Part shown: in pieces, positions 1-5,433 of the stretch
Layout: the number at the start of each line of letters is the position of its first letter
How positions within the stretch are numbered: position 1 is the stretch's first letter
From: Idiomarina sp. UBA6142
GTDB taxonomy: Bacteria; Pseudomonadota; Gammaproteobacteria; Enterobacterales; Alteromonadaceae
Assembly: GCA_002423905.1 (NCBI GenBank)
Contig: DIVC01000106.1
Location: 16,673 to 23,320 of the forward strand
Length of the DNA: 6,648 bases
Direction: 5' to 3'
Position numbers and translations under genes: made by a program
The notes under the pieces: model-generated
What the model saw: only the letters and a program-made list of their open reading frames with translations
Databases searched by the model: none
Told to the model about the DNA's origin: nothing

Positions 1-152
1 GTACCGCCGGCGAATCCAGCGATGACTTGGTCTTTATAGAGGCGACGAACTTTGCGGGCATTGCCTTTCATCACGGTGTTACCGAGCGACACTTGGCCGT
101 CGCCGCCGATCACCACATTGCCGCCGCGGCGCACTGAAACGATTGTAGTCAC
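1..152 (-). CDS. hslV: HslV (ClpQ), peptidase subunit of the HslUV protease; N-terminal 50 codons only
   Basis: HslV is the proteolytic core of the cytoplasmic HslUV complex: a double hexamer of threonine peptidases fed by the HslU AAA+ unfoldase, degrading misfolded and regulatory proteins during heat stress. The reading begins M-T-T-I-V-S-V-R-R; in this family the initiator Met is removed and the exposed Thr is the nucleophile. Counting that Thr as 1, the conserved Asp17 (in GGDGQ) and Lys33 (in ARKVRR) are present, followed by [14 protein letters not shown]. The start is GTG at 152-150, preceded by GAGGA with 7 bases of spacing; no in-frame ATG lies upstream. The gene runs off the left edge, so only about the first quarter to third is visible. 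hslU is expected next but is not seen. It follows ftsN on the same strand and has its own candidate heat-shock promoter. Identity is near certain from sequence and context. Confidence 0.96.
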   Translation of the reverse strand, partial: MTTIVSVRRGGNVVIGGDGQVSLGNTVMKGNARKVRRLYKDQVIAGFAGG

Positions 153-164
153 ATTTGCATCCTC
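149..164 (-). promoter_or_regulatory. hslV ribosome binding site with overlapping ATG-TGA start-stop before the GTG start
   Basis: On the minus strand GAGGA (164-160) is the Shine-Dalgarno sequence. Seven bases later comes the GTG (152-150) that opens the HslV frame. An ATG at 154-152 shares its G with that GTG but is in another frame and is followed at once by TGA (151-149). It also has good spacing (5 bases) from the Shine-Dalgarno. The GTG is chosen because only that frame yields the mature Thr N-terminus of HslV. Confidence 0.75.
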
Positions 165-190
165 ATGTTGCTATGACCACTAAATGAGGA
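160..190. repeat. Inverted repeat joining the hslV -10 box and Shine-Dalgarno
   Basis: TCCTCAT at 160-166 and ATGAGGA at 184-190 form a perfect 7-base inverted repeat around a 17-base centre. On the minus strand the distal arm overlaps the -10 element of the candidate heat-shock promoter, and the proximal arm contains the hslV Shine-Dalgarno. A transcript reading through from ftsN would carry both arms and could fold over the ribosome binding site. A transcript started at the heat-shock promoter (predicted near 174) would carry only the proximal arm. The repeat is seen directly; the regulatory reading is inference. Confidence 0.6.
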
Positions 191-209
191 CGCCGGTACC
201 ACATTTCAA
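181..209 (-). promoter_or_regulatory. Candidate sigma-32 (heat-shock) promoter of hslV
   Basis: On the minus strand the -35 element TTGAAA (209-204) is followed by 14 bases and then CCTCATTTA (189-181). The sigma-32 (RpoH) consensus is CTTGAAA and CCCCATnTA with a comparable spacer, so this matches at all but one -10 position and the leading C. The predicted start near 174 leaves a leader of about 22 bases containing the Shine-Dalgarno. hslVU is a classic RpoH regulon member in gammaproteobacteria, so the location is the expected one. Confidence 0.8.
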
Positions 210-216
210 TAGCCGC

Positions 217-789
217 TTAGAGATTCCAGTTCCAAATCTCGCAATAGTGAATTTGAGCGCGTTGCAGTTTATGCCGATCACGCTCAGCTTCTCGCTTGGT
301 CACGTAGGGACCAAGGATCACTCGATACCACACGCCATTACGTCCTTCAGAACGCCTTACTTGGGCCTCAAGGCCAGTGAGAGCAATACGGGCACGTAAG
401 GTTTGCGCATCGGTTTCTCGGCGAAATGAACCGCACTGCATGAGTTTTGGCGGACCGACCTCACGTTCTGGCACATCCACTTCAACTTCTTGATTTTGTA
501 ACACATCAGGATAGCTGTACTGATCTTTGGGTAACTCCGGAATACCGGCTTTATCCATTTGTTGCTGCATTTTGTCGGTGACTTCGGGGAGCGGTTGTTG
601 CACCACCGGCTGCTTATTTTTACTACCGGCAATGCTATACAAGAACCACACCAGACCAGCCACTAGCGCCAACGTAATCACCACCAACTGCCATGATACC
701 GGCGCTGCCGCATTACGGGCGGATGTTTTCGCCGACTTCGCTGTCGGTTTCTTCTTTGCTGGAGGTCGTTTACGGTTGGCGTAATCCAT
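217..789 (-). CDS. ftsN: FtsN-type cell division protein with C-terminal SPOR domain
   Basis: FtsN is the late divisome protein that triggers septal peptidoglycan synthesis by FtsWI and binds denuded septal glycan. This 190-residue product has the family layout: a basic cytoplasmic tail starting M-D-Y-A-N-R-K-R, matching the DYxxR patch with which FtsN contacts FtsA; one membrane segment at about 34-53; a periplasmic linker; and a SPOR domain at about 113-188. The linker holds Y91-x-Y93-x3-L97, with the spacing of the essential E. coli W83/Y85/L89 motif. The SPOR domain has QCGSF (Cys119) and Cys183 near the end, matching the disulfide pair C252-C312 of E. coli FtsN. It is much shorter than the 319-residue E. 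coli protein because the Gln-rich linker is reduced. The ATG lies 3 bases after the argS stop with only a weak Shine-Dalgarno inside argS, suggesting translational coupling. hslV downstream matches the usual ftsN-hslVU order. Confidence 0.93.
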   Translation of the reverse strand: MDYANRKRPPAKKKPTAKSAKTSARNAAAPVSWQLVVITLALVAGLVWFLYSIAGSKNKQPVVQQPLPEVTDKMQQQMDKAGIPELPKDQYSYPDVLQNQEVEVDVPEREVGPPKLMQCGSFRRETDAQTLRARIALTGLEAQVRRSEGRNGVWYRVILGPYVTKREAERDRHKLQRAQIHYCEIWNWNL

Positions 790-792
790 GGC

Positions 793-2535
793 TTACATCT
801 TCTCGAGGGTTTCGAGACCCAGTAGTGACAATCCGGTTTTCAAGGTTTTGGCGGTTAACGCCGCTAATTTGAGACGACTCATACGAATGTCTTCACGCGG
901 CTCAGCTAAAATTGGGCAGGCCTCATAGAAGGTCGAGAATGCACCGGCTACATCGAATAAATAGCTGCACAAGAAATGTGGCATGGCTTTATCGGCGACA
1001 CTGTGAACGGTCTCGTTAAAGCGCACCAACAAATTCGCCAGTGCCAGCTCTCGCTCATCGTCGAGCACAAACGGCGCACTGATGGCCTCAGCCTCAACGT
1101 CGGCCTTGTTAAATACACTGGTCACGCGGGTGTAGGCGTATAGTAGATAAGGTGCGGTATTACCCTCAAAACTGAGCATGGTGTCCCAGTCAAAAATGTA
1201 GTCACTCGTGCGGTTTTTCGACAGATCCGCATATTTCACCGAACTGATGCCAATAACCTTGGCAACATGCTGCTGTTCAGCCGCAGTGAGCTGCGAATTT
1301 TTGCTCTGTAATAACTCGAGGGCGCGTTTCTCCGCTTCATCCAGCAAATCGGCGAGCTTGGTCACGCCACCATCGCGACTCTTATACGGGCGGCCATCTT
1401 TACCCATGACCGTACCAAAACCGTAATGGTCGAGCTGCACGTCATCACGAACAAAGCCAGCTTTCCGGGCTAAGCTGAAAATTTGCTGAAAATGCAGCCC
1501 TTGACGCTGATCGACAAAATACATCACATGGTCGGCATGCAGCTGGTTCTGACGGTAGCGAATGGCCGCTAGGTCGGTTGTGGCGTATAAAAAACCACCG
1601 CCCGACTTTTGCACGATAACCGGCAGGGCATCGCCATCTTTGTTACGGAACTCATCTAAAAATACACATTGAGCGCCCTGGTCTTCAACTAACAACCCTT
1701 GTGCGTCGAGATCAGCAACAACCTGCGCAAGATCATCGTTGTAGGCGCTCTCCGCCATCACATCAGCGCGGGTTAACTGCACCCCTAAGCGATCATAGAC
1801 TTGTTGGCAGTGGCTCAATGAGACATCGATAAATTGCTGCCACAAGGCGCGACATTTGGCGTCGCCTGACTGCAGTGCTACCACCAATTCACGCGCGCGC
1901 GCAGCAAAACTCTCACTATCGTCAAAGCGCTTCTTCGCCGCTTTATAAAAGATTTCGAGGTTGCTTAGCTCCATAGCCATAGCATCGCCTTCGAGCTCTT
2001 CCATGTGTGCCAGCAGCATACCGAACTGGGTACCCCAATCGCCTACATGATTCTGTGCGATCACGGTGTGACCAATAAAGCGCTGCACCCGCGCTGCCGC
2101 ATCACCAATAATGGCTGAACGTAAATGGCCGACGTGCATTTCTTTGGCTAGGTTGGGCGATGAGTAGTCGATGACAATAGTTTTGCCAGGGCAAGCTACC
2201 GCTACCGCGAGTTTATCATCGCCATAGGCACGCTCTAATTGCTGCAGTAACTGTTGCTGGCTCAAGCTGAAATTAATAAAACCTGGTCCAGCGACTTCAG
2301 TTTTAGCTAATAACTGATTGGCTGGAATAGCGGCAATGATGGCCTCGGCCAACATGCGCGGATTCATACCCGCTGGCTTGGCCAACAACAAGGCTAAATT
2401 GGTGGCAAAATCACCATGACTTTTATCGCGCGGGCGATCCAACTGAATACGCACAGGCAGGTCAGCCGGTAACGTCTGTTGTGATTGCAGGGTAGCAACT
2501 GCGGTTGCTAATAATTGTTCCAACGCTTCTTTCAT
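793..2535 (-). CDS. argS: Arginyl-tRNA synthetase
   Basis: ArgRS is the cytoplasmic class I synthetase that charges tRNA-Arg with arginine, requiring tRNA for amino acid activation. The 580 residues are close to the 577 of E. coli. In order: an N-terminal tRNA-recognition (Add1) domain at about 1-110; the catalytic Rossmann domain beginning with [16 protein letters not shown] (125-140), whose HVGH (134-137) is the HIGH signature; [13 protein letters not shown] (162-174); DLAAIRYR (321-328); the degenerate KMSKS region [13 protein letters not shown] (378-390), as is normal for this ArgRS type; and a helical DALR anticodon-binding domain from about 460 to the end. The ATG is preceded by AGGA with 5 bases of spacing. 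A terminator separates it from priA; no convincing sigma-70 promoter was found in the remaining 77 bases, so read-through or a poor-consensus promoter is possible. In E. coli, cytR lies between priA and ftsN; here argS does. No key residue appears lost. Confidence 0.98.
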   Translation of the reverse strand: MKEALEQLLATAVATLQSQQTLPADLPVRIQLDRPRDKSHGDFATNLALLLAKPAGMNPRMLAEAIIAAIPANQLLAKTEVAGPGFINFSLSQQQLLQQLERAYGDDKLAVAVACPGKTIVIDYSSPNLAKEMHVGHLRSAIIGDAAARVQRFIGHTVIAQNHVGDWGTQFGMLLAHMEELEGDAMAMELSNLEIFYKAAKKRFDDSESFAARARELVVALQSGDAKCRALWQQFIDVSLSHCQQVYDRLGVQLTRADVMAESAYNDDLAQVVADLDAQGLLVEDQGAQCVFLDEFRNKDGDALPVIVQKSGGGFLYATTDLAAIRYRQNQLHADHVMYFVDQRQGLHFQQIFSLARKAGFVRDDVQLDHYGFGTVMGKDGRPYKSRDGGVTKLADLLDEAEKRALELLQSKNSQLTAAEQQHVAKVIGISSVKYADLSKNRTSDYIFDWDTMLSFEGNTAPYLLYAYTRVTSVFNKADVEAEAISAPFVLDDERELALANLLVRFNETVHSVADKAMPHFLCSYLFDVAGAFSTFYEACPILAEPREDIRMSRLKLAALTAKTLKTGLSLLGLETLEKM

Positions 2536-2612
2536 GAACTTCCTTGACTGCCGGCTTGGTGATGGCTGGGTACTTCAGCTAATAGGCCGATAGTTTACTG
2601 GTTTGGCGGCAG

Positions 2613-2641
2613 AAAAAAAACCGCTATCGTGCTTCGACAGC
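2613..2641 (-). terminator. Probable intrinsic terminator of priA
   Basis: On the minus strand GCTGTCG (2641-2635), loop AAGCA (2634-2630) and CGATAGC (2629-2623) form a 7-base-pair stem with one G-T wobble, then GG and eight T residues (2620-2613). The first stem base is the last base of the priA TAG stop codon. The two G residues between stem and T tract make it less ideal, so termination may be partial. Confidence 0.65.
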
Positions 2642-4839
2642 TAGCTAAAATCCTGTGGATCGACATCAAGCGACCAGCGCACCCGACGCAATTCAGCAAG
2701 CTCCTCTAAACGTGGCAAAATATGCCGTAATAATTGACTTCGTAAAGCTCGATCACGGCACTGCAGCAGCAACTGATACCGATATTTACCGGCCCGTCGT
2801 TCCATGACCGCAGGCATGGGTCCCAACACCATAGCACCGTCTACCGCTGGAAATAATTGCGCCAATGCTTGCAGGGCATCTTTAGCGGCTTGTGCCTGCG
2901 TAGACTCAGCACGGAACAGCGCCAACTGTGAGAACGGCGGTAATTGGGTAAGGCGGCGCTCCTGCAAGGCGGTCATGGCAAAATGCCCATAGCCGTTATT
3001 GACCAGATCTTGCACCAGTTCATGCTCGGGGTGATGGGTTTGTAGTACCACTGTTCCTTGTTTACTGGCTCGTCCTGCCCGGCCTGCTACTTGCGTATAC
3101 AGTTGCCCCAGCCGTTCCGCTGCACGAAAGTCAGCGCTGTATAAGGCACCATCCACATCCAACAAGGCCACCAGGGTTACTTCGGGAAAGTGATGGCCTT
3201 TGGCCAGCATTTGTGTGCCCACCAGCAATTGGTATTTATTCGCGCGCGCATCACTTAAATGCTGTTGCAAACTGCCTTTGCGACGGGTGGTATCACGGTC
3301 TATACGCAGTACTGGAAAGTCTGGAAATAGCGCTTCGAGCACTTGTTCAAGCTGCTCAGTACCGGTTCCGCGGCCCACTAATTGGGTTGAACCACAATCA
3401 TGACATTGCTTGGGTAGACGTTGTTGTGAGCCGCAATGATGACACTGCAGCTGTTGTGCATGCTGATGCACGGTAAAATAGGCATCGCAGCGGTTACAGC
3501 GCGCCAGCCAGCCGCATTCATGACACATCAACGCCGGTGCAAAGCCACGCCGGTTCAAAAACAACAGCACTTGCTGACCAGCACTAAGTTGCTCTCGTAT
3601 CATGCCAATTAACGGCGCCGACAGACCGGCTTGAAGCGGTAAGCCTTTCACATCAATGATCACATGCCGGGCTGGCTTCGCGTTGCCAGCACGCTGAGTT
3701 AAGCGCAAGTGTGCATAACGTTGTTGCTGCGCGTTGTTGATAGTTTCTAATGACGGCGTCGCCGAGCCGAGAATAATCGGCACCGCTTCTTCATGGGCTC
3801 TAAATACCGCCACATCACGGGCATGATAGCGAAAGCCATCTTGTTGTTTGAGTGAGCCATCATGCTCTTCATCAATGATGATCAAACCCAAGTTGTGACA
3901 TGGCGTAAATACTGCTGAGCGAGTTCCAATGATAATTGCAGCGCTACCATGATGTGCGTCAAGCCATGCGTCGAGTCGCTCGCGATCGGTTAAGGCGGAA
4001 TGTAACATGACCACTGGGACGCTAAAGCGTTGTTGAAAGCGACGCAGCGTTTGCGGCGTTAAACCGATTTCCGGCACTAATACCAGCACCTGCTTACCGC
4101 TGCGTAATACCTCCGCCATAACTTGCAGATACACTTCGGTCTTGCCACTGCCGGTAACGCCCTCGAGCAAGTACGCCTGATTTTTACGTGAGGAGGCAAT
4201 GGCGGCGACTGCCAGTGCTTGTTCAGCATTAAGTTGTAACGGCTGCGCATCCAGGCCAAAAGCCCAATCACTTTGCTGCTCAGGGACATGTCGCTGTTTA
4301 CTGATTAGATTTTTCTGCTGTAAGGCTGCAATAGCGCTTCCACTGTATTCACCAGCGCGCACATCACGCGCCAACAACGGACGCTGTTGCAATGCTGCTA
4401 ATAACCTTTGCTGCTGTGGTGCACGAGCTAACACACTGAGCGCTAGGGTGGCACCTGCTGAGGTAACTTCATAGCGTTCGGTCGCTTGGTAACTCAACGC
4501 TTCGCCCTGCCGAGCCAACACCGGCAGCGCATGATGCAACACCTCACCGAGTGGATGTTGATAGTAATCTGCCGCCCAATGCAACAACCGCCATAACGGC
4601 GCTGGCCAAACCGGTTGTTGATCCACAATATCGAGAATGGGCTTGCGGGCAAAACGGGGGTCGGGAGCACTGGCTTCACCCAAACAAATGCCGACCAATT
4701 CGCGCCGGCCAAACGGCACACGCACACGTGCGCCCACCGCGGGTAACTCGTTGCTATCGTAATCAAAGTTACGATACAACGGCACCGGCAATGCCACCTG
4801 AATAACAAAGCGATAGCTGGGTGAAGATGTAGCTGTCAT
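2641..4839 (-). CDS. priA: PriA, primosomal replication-restart DNA helicase
   Basis: PriA recognises stalled or collapsed forks and D-loops, unwinds lagging-strand DNA and starts loading of DnaB through PriB/DnaT or PriC. The product has 732 residues, the length of E. coli PriA. Order: 3'-DNA-binding domain (ALPVPLYRNFDY, from about 16); winged helix (about 105-180); helicase lobe 1 with Walker A GVTGSGKT (227-234), DEEH (323-326) and GSATPSLE (358-365); lobe 2 with GTQMLAKGHHFP (541-552) and QVAGRAGR (583-590); and a zinc insertion with eight cysteines at 439, 442, 448, 451, 466, 469, 479 and 482, all aligning with E. coli at +3. The aromatic-rich loop after DEEH has Leu330 and Phe336 where E. 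coli has Tyr and Trp. The ATG has no Shine-Dalgarno and lies 8 bases from a promoter -10 box, so a leaderless message is predicted. It is divergent from rpmE. Confidence 0.98.
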   Translation of the reverse strand: MTATSSPSYRFVIQVALPVPLYRNFDYDSNELPAVGARVRVPFGRRELVGICLGEASAPDPRFARKPILDIVDQQPVWPAPLWRLLHWAADYYQHPLGEVLHHALPVLARQGEALSYQATERYEVTSAGATLALSVLARAPQQQRLLAALQQRPLLARDVRAGEYSGSAIAALQQKNLISKQRHVPEQQSDWAFGLDAQPLQLNAEQALAVAAIASSRKNQAYLLEGVTGSGKTEVYLQVMAEVLRSGKQVLVLVPEIGLTPQTLRRFQQRFSVPVVMLHSALTDRERLDAWLDAHHGSAAIIIGTRSAVFTPCHNLGLIIIDEEHDGSLKQQDGFRYHARDVAVFRAHEEAVPIILGSATPSLETINNAQQQRYAHLRLTQRAGNAKPARHVIIDVKGLPLQAGLSAPLIGMIREQLSAGQQVLLFLNRRGFAPALMCHECGWLARCNRCDAYFTVHQHAQQLQCHHCGSQQRLPKQCHDCGSTQLVGRGTGTEQLEQVLEALFPDFPVLRIDRDTTRRKGSLQQHLSDARANKYQLLVGTQMLAKGHHFPEVTLVALLDVDGALYSADFRAAERLGQLYTQVAGRAGRASKQGTVVLQTHHPEHELVQDLVNNGYGHFAMTALQERRLTQLPPFSQLALFRAESTQAQAAKDALQALAQLFPAVDGAMVLGPMPAVMERRAGKYRYQLLLQCRDRALRSQLLRHILPRLEELAELRRVRWSLDVDPQDFS

Positions 4840-4847
4840 AGCTGACT

Positions 4848-4876
4848 ATTGTGCGGTGCCTTCAGCCCCTGTGCAA
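4848..4876 (-). promoter_or_regulatory. Candidate sigma-70 promoter of priA, implying a leaderless mRNA
   Basis: On the minus strand TTGCAC (4876-4871) is followed by exactly 17 bases and CACAAT (4853-4848). Each hexamer matches consensus at four or five of six positions. Only 8 bases separate the -10 box from the priA ATG at 4839, so transcription would begin between about 4842 and 4839, giving a 5' leader of 0-3 bases. This fits the absence of a Shine-Dalgarno before priA. The boxes are seen; activity is inferred. Confidence 0.6.
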
Positions 4877-4914
4877 GCGGTGCAAACAACCCGCAGCGCG
4901 ATACGCGAAGGTGC

Positions 4915-4943
4915 TTGATCAAAATGCCGCTGTGCAGTACAAT
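4915..4943 (+). promoter_or_regulatory. Strong sigma-70 promoter of rpmE with GC-rich discriminator
   Basis: TTGATC (4915-4920), a 17-base spacer and TACAAT (4938-4943) make a near-consensus sigma-70 promoter. The bases just after the -10 box, TCGCGCCC (4944-4951), form a G+C-rich discriminator of the kind seen in rRNA and ribosomal-protein promoters repressed by ppGpp and DksA. Transcription should start near 4950, leaving a leader of about 72 bases before rpmE. The -35 lies 38 bases from the -35 of the divergent priA promoter. Confidence 0.8.
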
Positions 4944-4967
4944 TCGCGCCCTTATTAACATTAATCA

Positions 4968-5016
4968 CGCATGGTATTCGGCAACAGATCGGATGGCGAT
5001 GCGGCCTGACAGAGGT
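4968..5016 (+). promoter_or_regulatory. Structured rpmE leader, candidate L31 autoregulatory element
   Basis: CGCAT (4968-4972) pairs perfectly with ATGCG (4999-5003). Inside, G4974 pairs with C4997, and TATTCGG (4975-4981) pairs with TCGGATG (4989-4995), giving 13 pairs (some G-U) with one G/G mismatch, a bulged G and a 7-base loop CAACAGA. Immediately next, GCCT (5004-5007) pairs with AGGT (5013-5016), placing the Shine-Dalgarno in a small hairpin stacked against the large one. Autogenous control of rpmE by bL31 through a folded leader is known in gammaproteobacteria. I infer that this is the equivalent element; the pairing was done by eye. Confidence 0.55.
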
Positions 5017-5022
5017 AATCCC

Positions 5023-5238
5023 ATGAAAGAAGGTATTCATCCTAAGTACACCGCCATGAAAGTAACCTGTGCGTGTGGTCACTCATTTGAAACTCGCTCA
5101 ACCAAAGGCGGCGACTTACACTTAGACGTATGTTCAGAGTGTCACCCGTTCTTTACCGGCAAACAACGCGTTATGGACACCGGCGGTCGTATCGAGAAGT
5201 TCAACAAGCGCTTCAACGTGTTGGGCAAAAAAGCTTAA
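5023..5238 (+). CDS. rpmE: Large-subunit ribosomal protein bL31, zinc-binding (C+) form
   Basis: bL31 is a small protein of the 50S central protuberance that reaches to the 30S head and forms part of intersubunit bridge B1b. The 71-residue product begins [20 protein letters not shown] and carries the hallmark [15 protein letters not shown] and a basic tail ending [12 protein letters not shown]. Cys16, Cys18, Cys37 and Cys40 form the CxC...CxxC zinc site, so this is the zinc-containing form, not the cysteine-free paralogue (YkgM type) made under zinc starvation. The start is ATG 5023 with AGAGGT (5011-5016) 6 bases upstream. The frame stays open upstream to 4849 but has no matching L31 sequence there. 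The gene is flanked by its own promoter, folded leader and terminator, so it is monocistronic and probably controlled by growth rate and by its own product. Confidence 0.98.
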   Translation: MKEGIHPKYTAMKVTCACGHSFETRSTKGGDLHLDVCSECHPFFTGKQRVMDTGGRIEKFNKRFNVLGKKA

Positions 5239-5269
5239 TCGTTGCCTCAAGCTATTATTCTGCTCTCAC

Positions 5270-5300
5270 AATAAAGGTGCCTGCTGGCGCCTTTATTTTT
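5270..5300 (+). terminator. Intrinsic terminator of rpmE
   Basis: AATAAAGGTGCC (5270-5281), loop TGCT and GGCGCCTTTATT (5286-5297) form an uninterrupted 12-base-pair stem with a single G-T wobble. It runs into five T residues (5296-5300). It starts 31 bases after the rpmE stop codon and separates rpmE from the malic enzyme gene. Confidence 0.92.
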
Positions 5301-5324
5301 GCCTGCTCGTGCGTTCACGAAAAG

Positions 5325-5354
5325 CGATCAGGTAAGATATGTTAAACCGATCAG
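5325..5354 (+). repeat. Direct repeat CGATCAG upstream of the malic enzyme gene
   Basis: CGATCAG occurs at 5325-5331 and 5348-5354, 23 bases start to start, about two helical turns. Both copies lie just upstream of a possible -10 box at 5361. This could be a paired activator or repressor site, but 7-base repeats can also arise by chance. No known operator is recognised. Confidence 0.3.
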
Positions 5355-5360
5355 ACCCTC

Positions 5361-5366
5361 TACAAT
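5361..5366 (+). promoter_or_regulatory. Possible -10 element for the malic enzyme gene
   Basis: TACAAT matches the sigma-70 -10 consensus at five of six positions and would place a start near 5373, about 60 bases before the coding start. No acceptable -35 lies 16-18 bases upstream, so any such promoter would probably need an activator. Weaker alternatives such as TATAGT (5388-5393) exist. Confidence 0.3.
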
Positions 5367-5433
5367 GCTCGGCATATTCAGCGACGTTATAGTCATTATT
5401 CTGTCGCATTTATCGTTGTAAGGTGCCCGCAAA

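Noticed and set aside
2536..2612. argS promoter between the priA terminator and argS, with possible -10 boxes TAAACT or TATTAG
   Set aside because: Neither has a -35 at an acceptable distance, so no promoter is claimed.
2804..4808. Several 60-100 residue open frames antisense to or out of frame with priA
   Set aside because: They are composition shadows of a well-conserved gene, rich in Cys, Ala and Arg with no family resemblance.
4915..4922. Palindrome TTGATCAA overlapping the rpmE -35 box
   Set aside because: The eight bases are explained by the -35 element and are too short to propose as an operator.
4849..5022. Open in-frame extension of rpmE upstream to 4849, giving a 129-residue protein
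   Set aside because: It covers the rpmE promoter and leader and shows no L31 similarity. ATG 5023 has a good Shine-Dalgarno and gives a normal-length bL31.
4846..5082. Minus-strand open frame across the priA-rpmE intergenic region and the rpmE start
   Set aside because: It is antisense to rpmE, overlaps both divergent promoters, and has no recognisable domain or ribosome binding site.
5381..5407. Inverted repeat GCGAC, 17 bases, GTCGC upstream of the malic enzyme gene
   Set aside because: Only five pairs with a long loop and no T tract. Too weak to call an operator or terminator.
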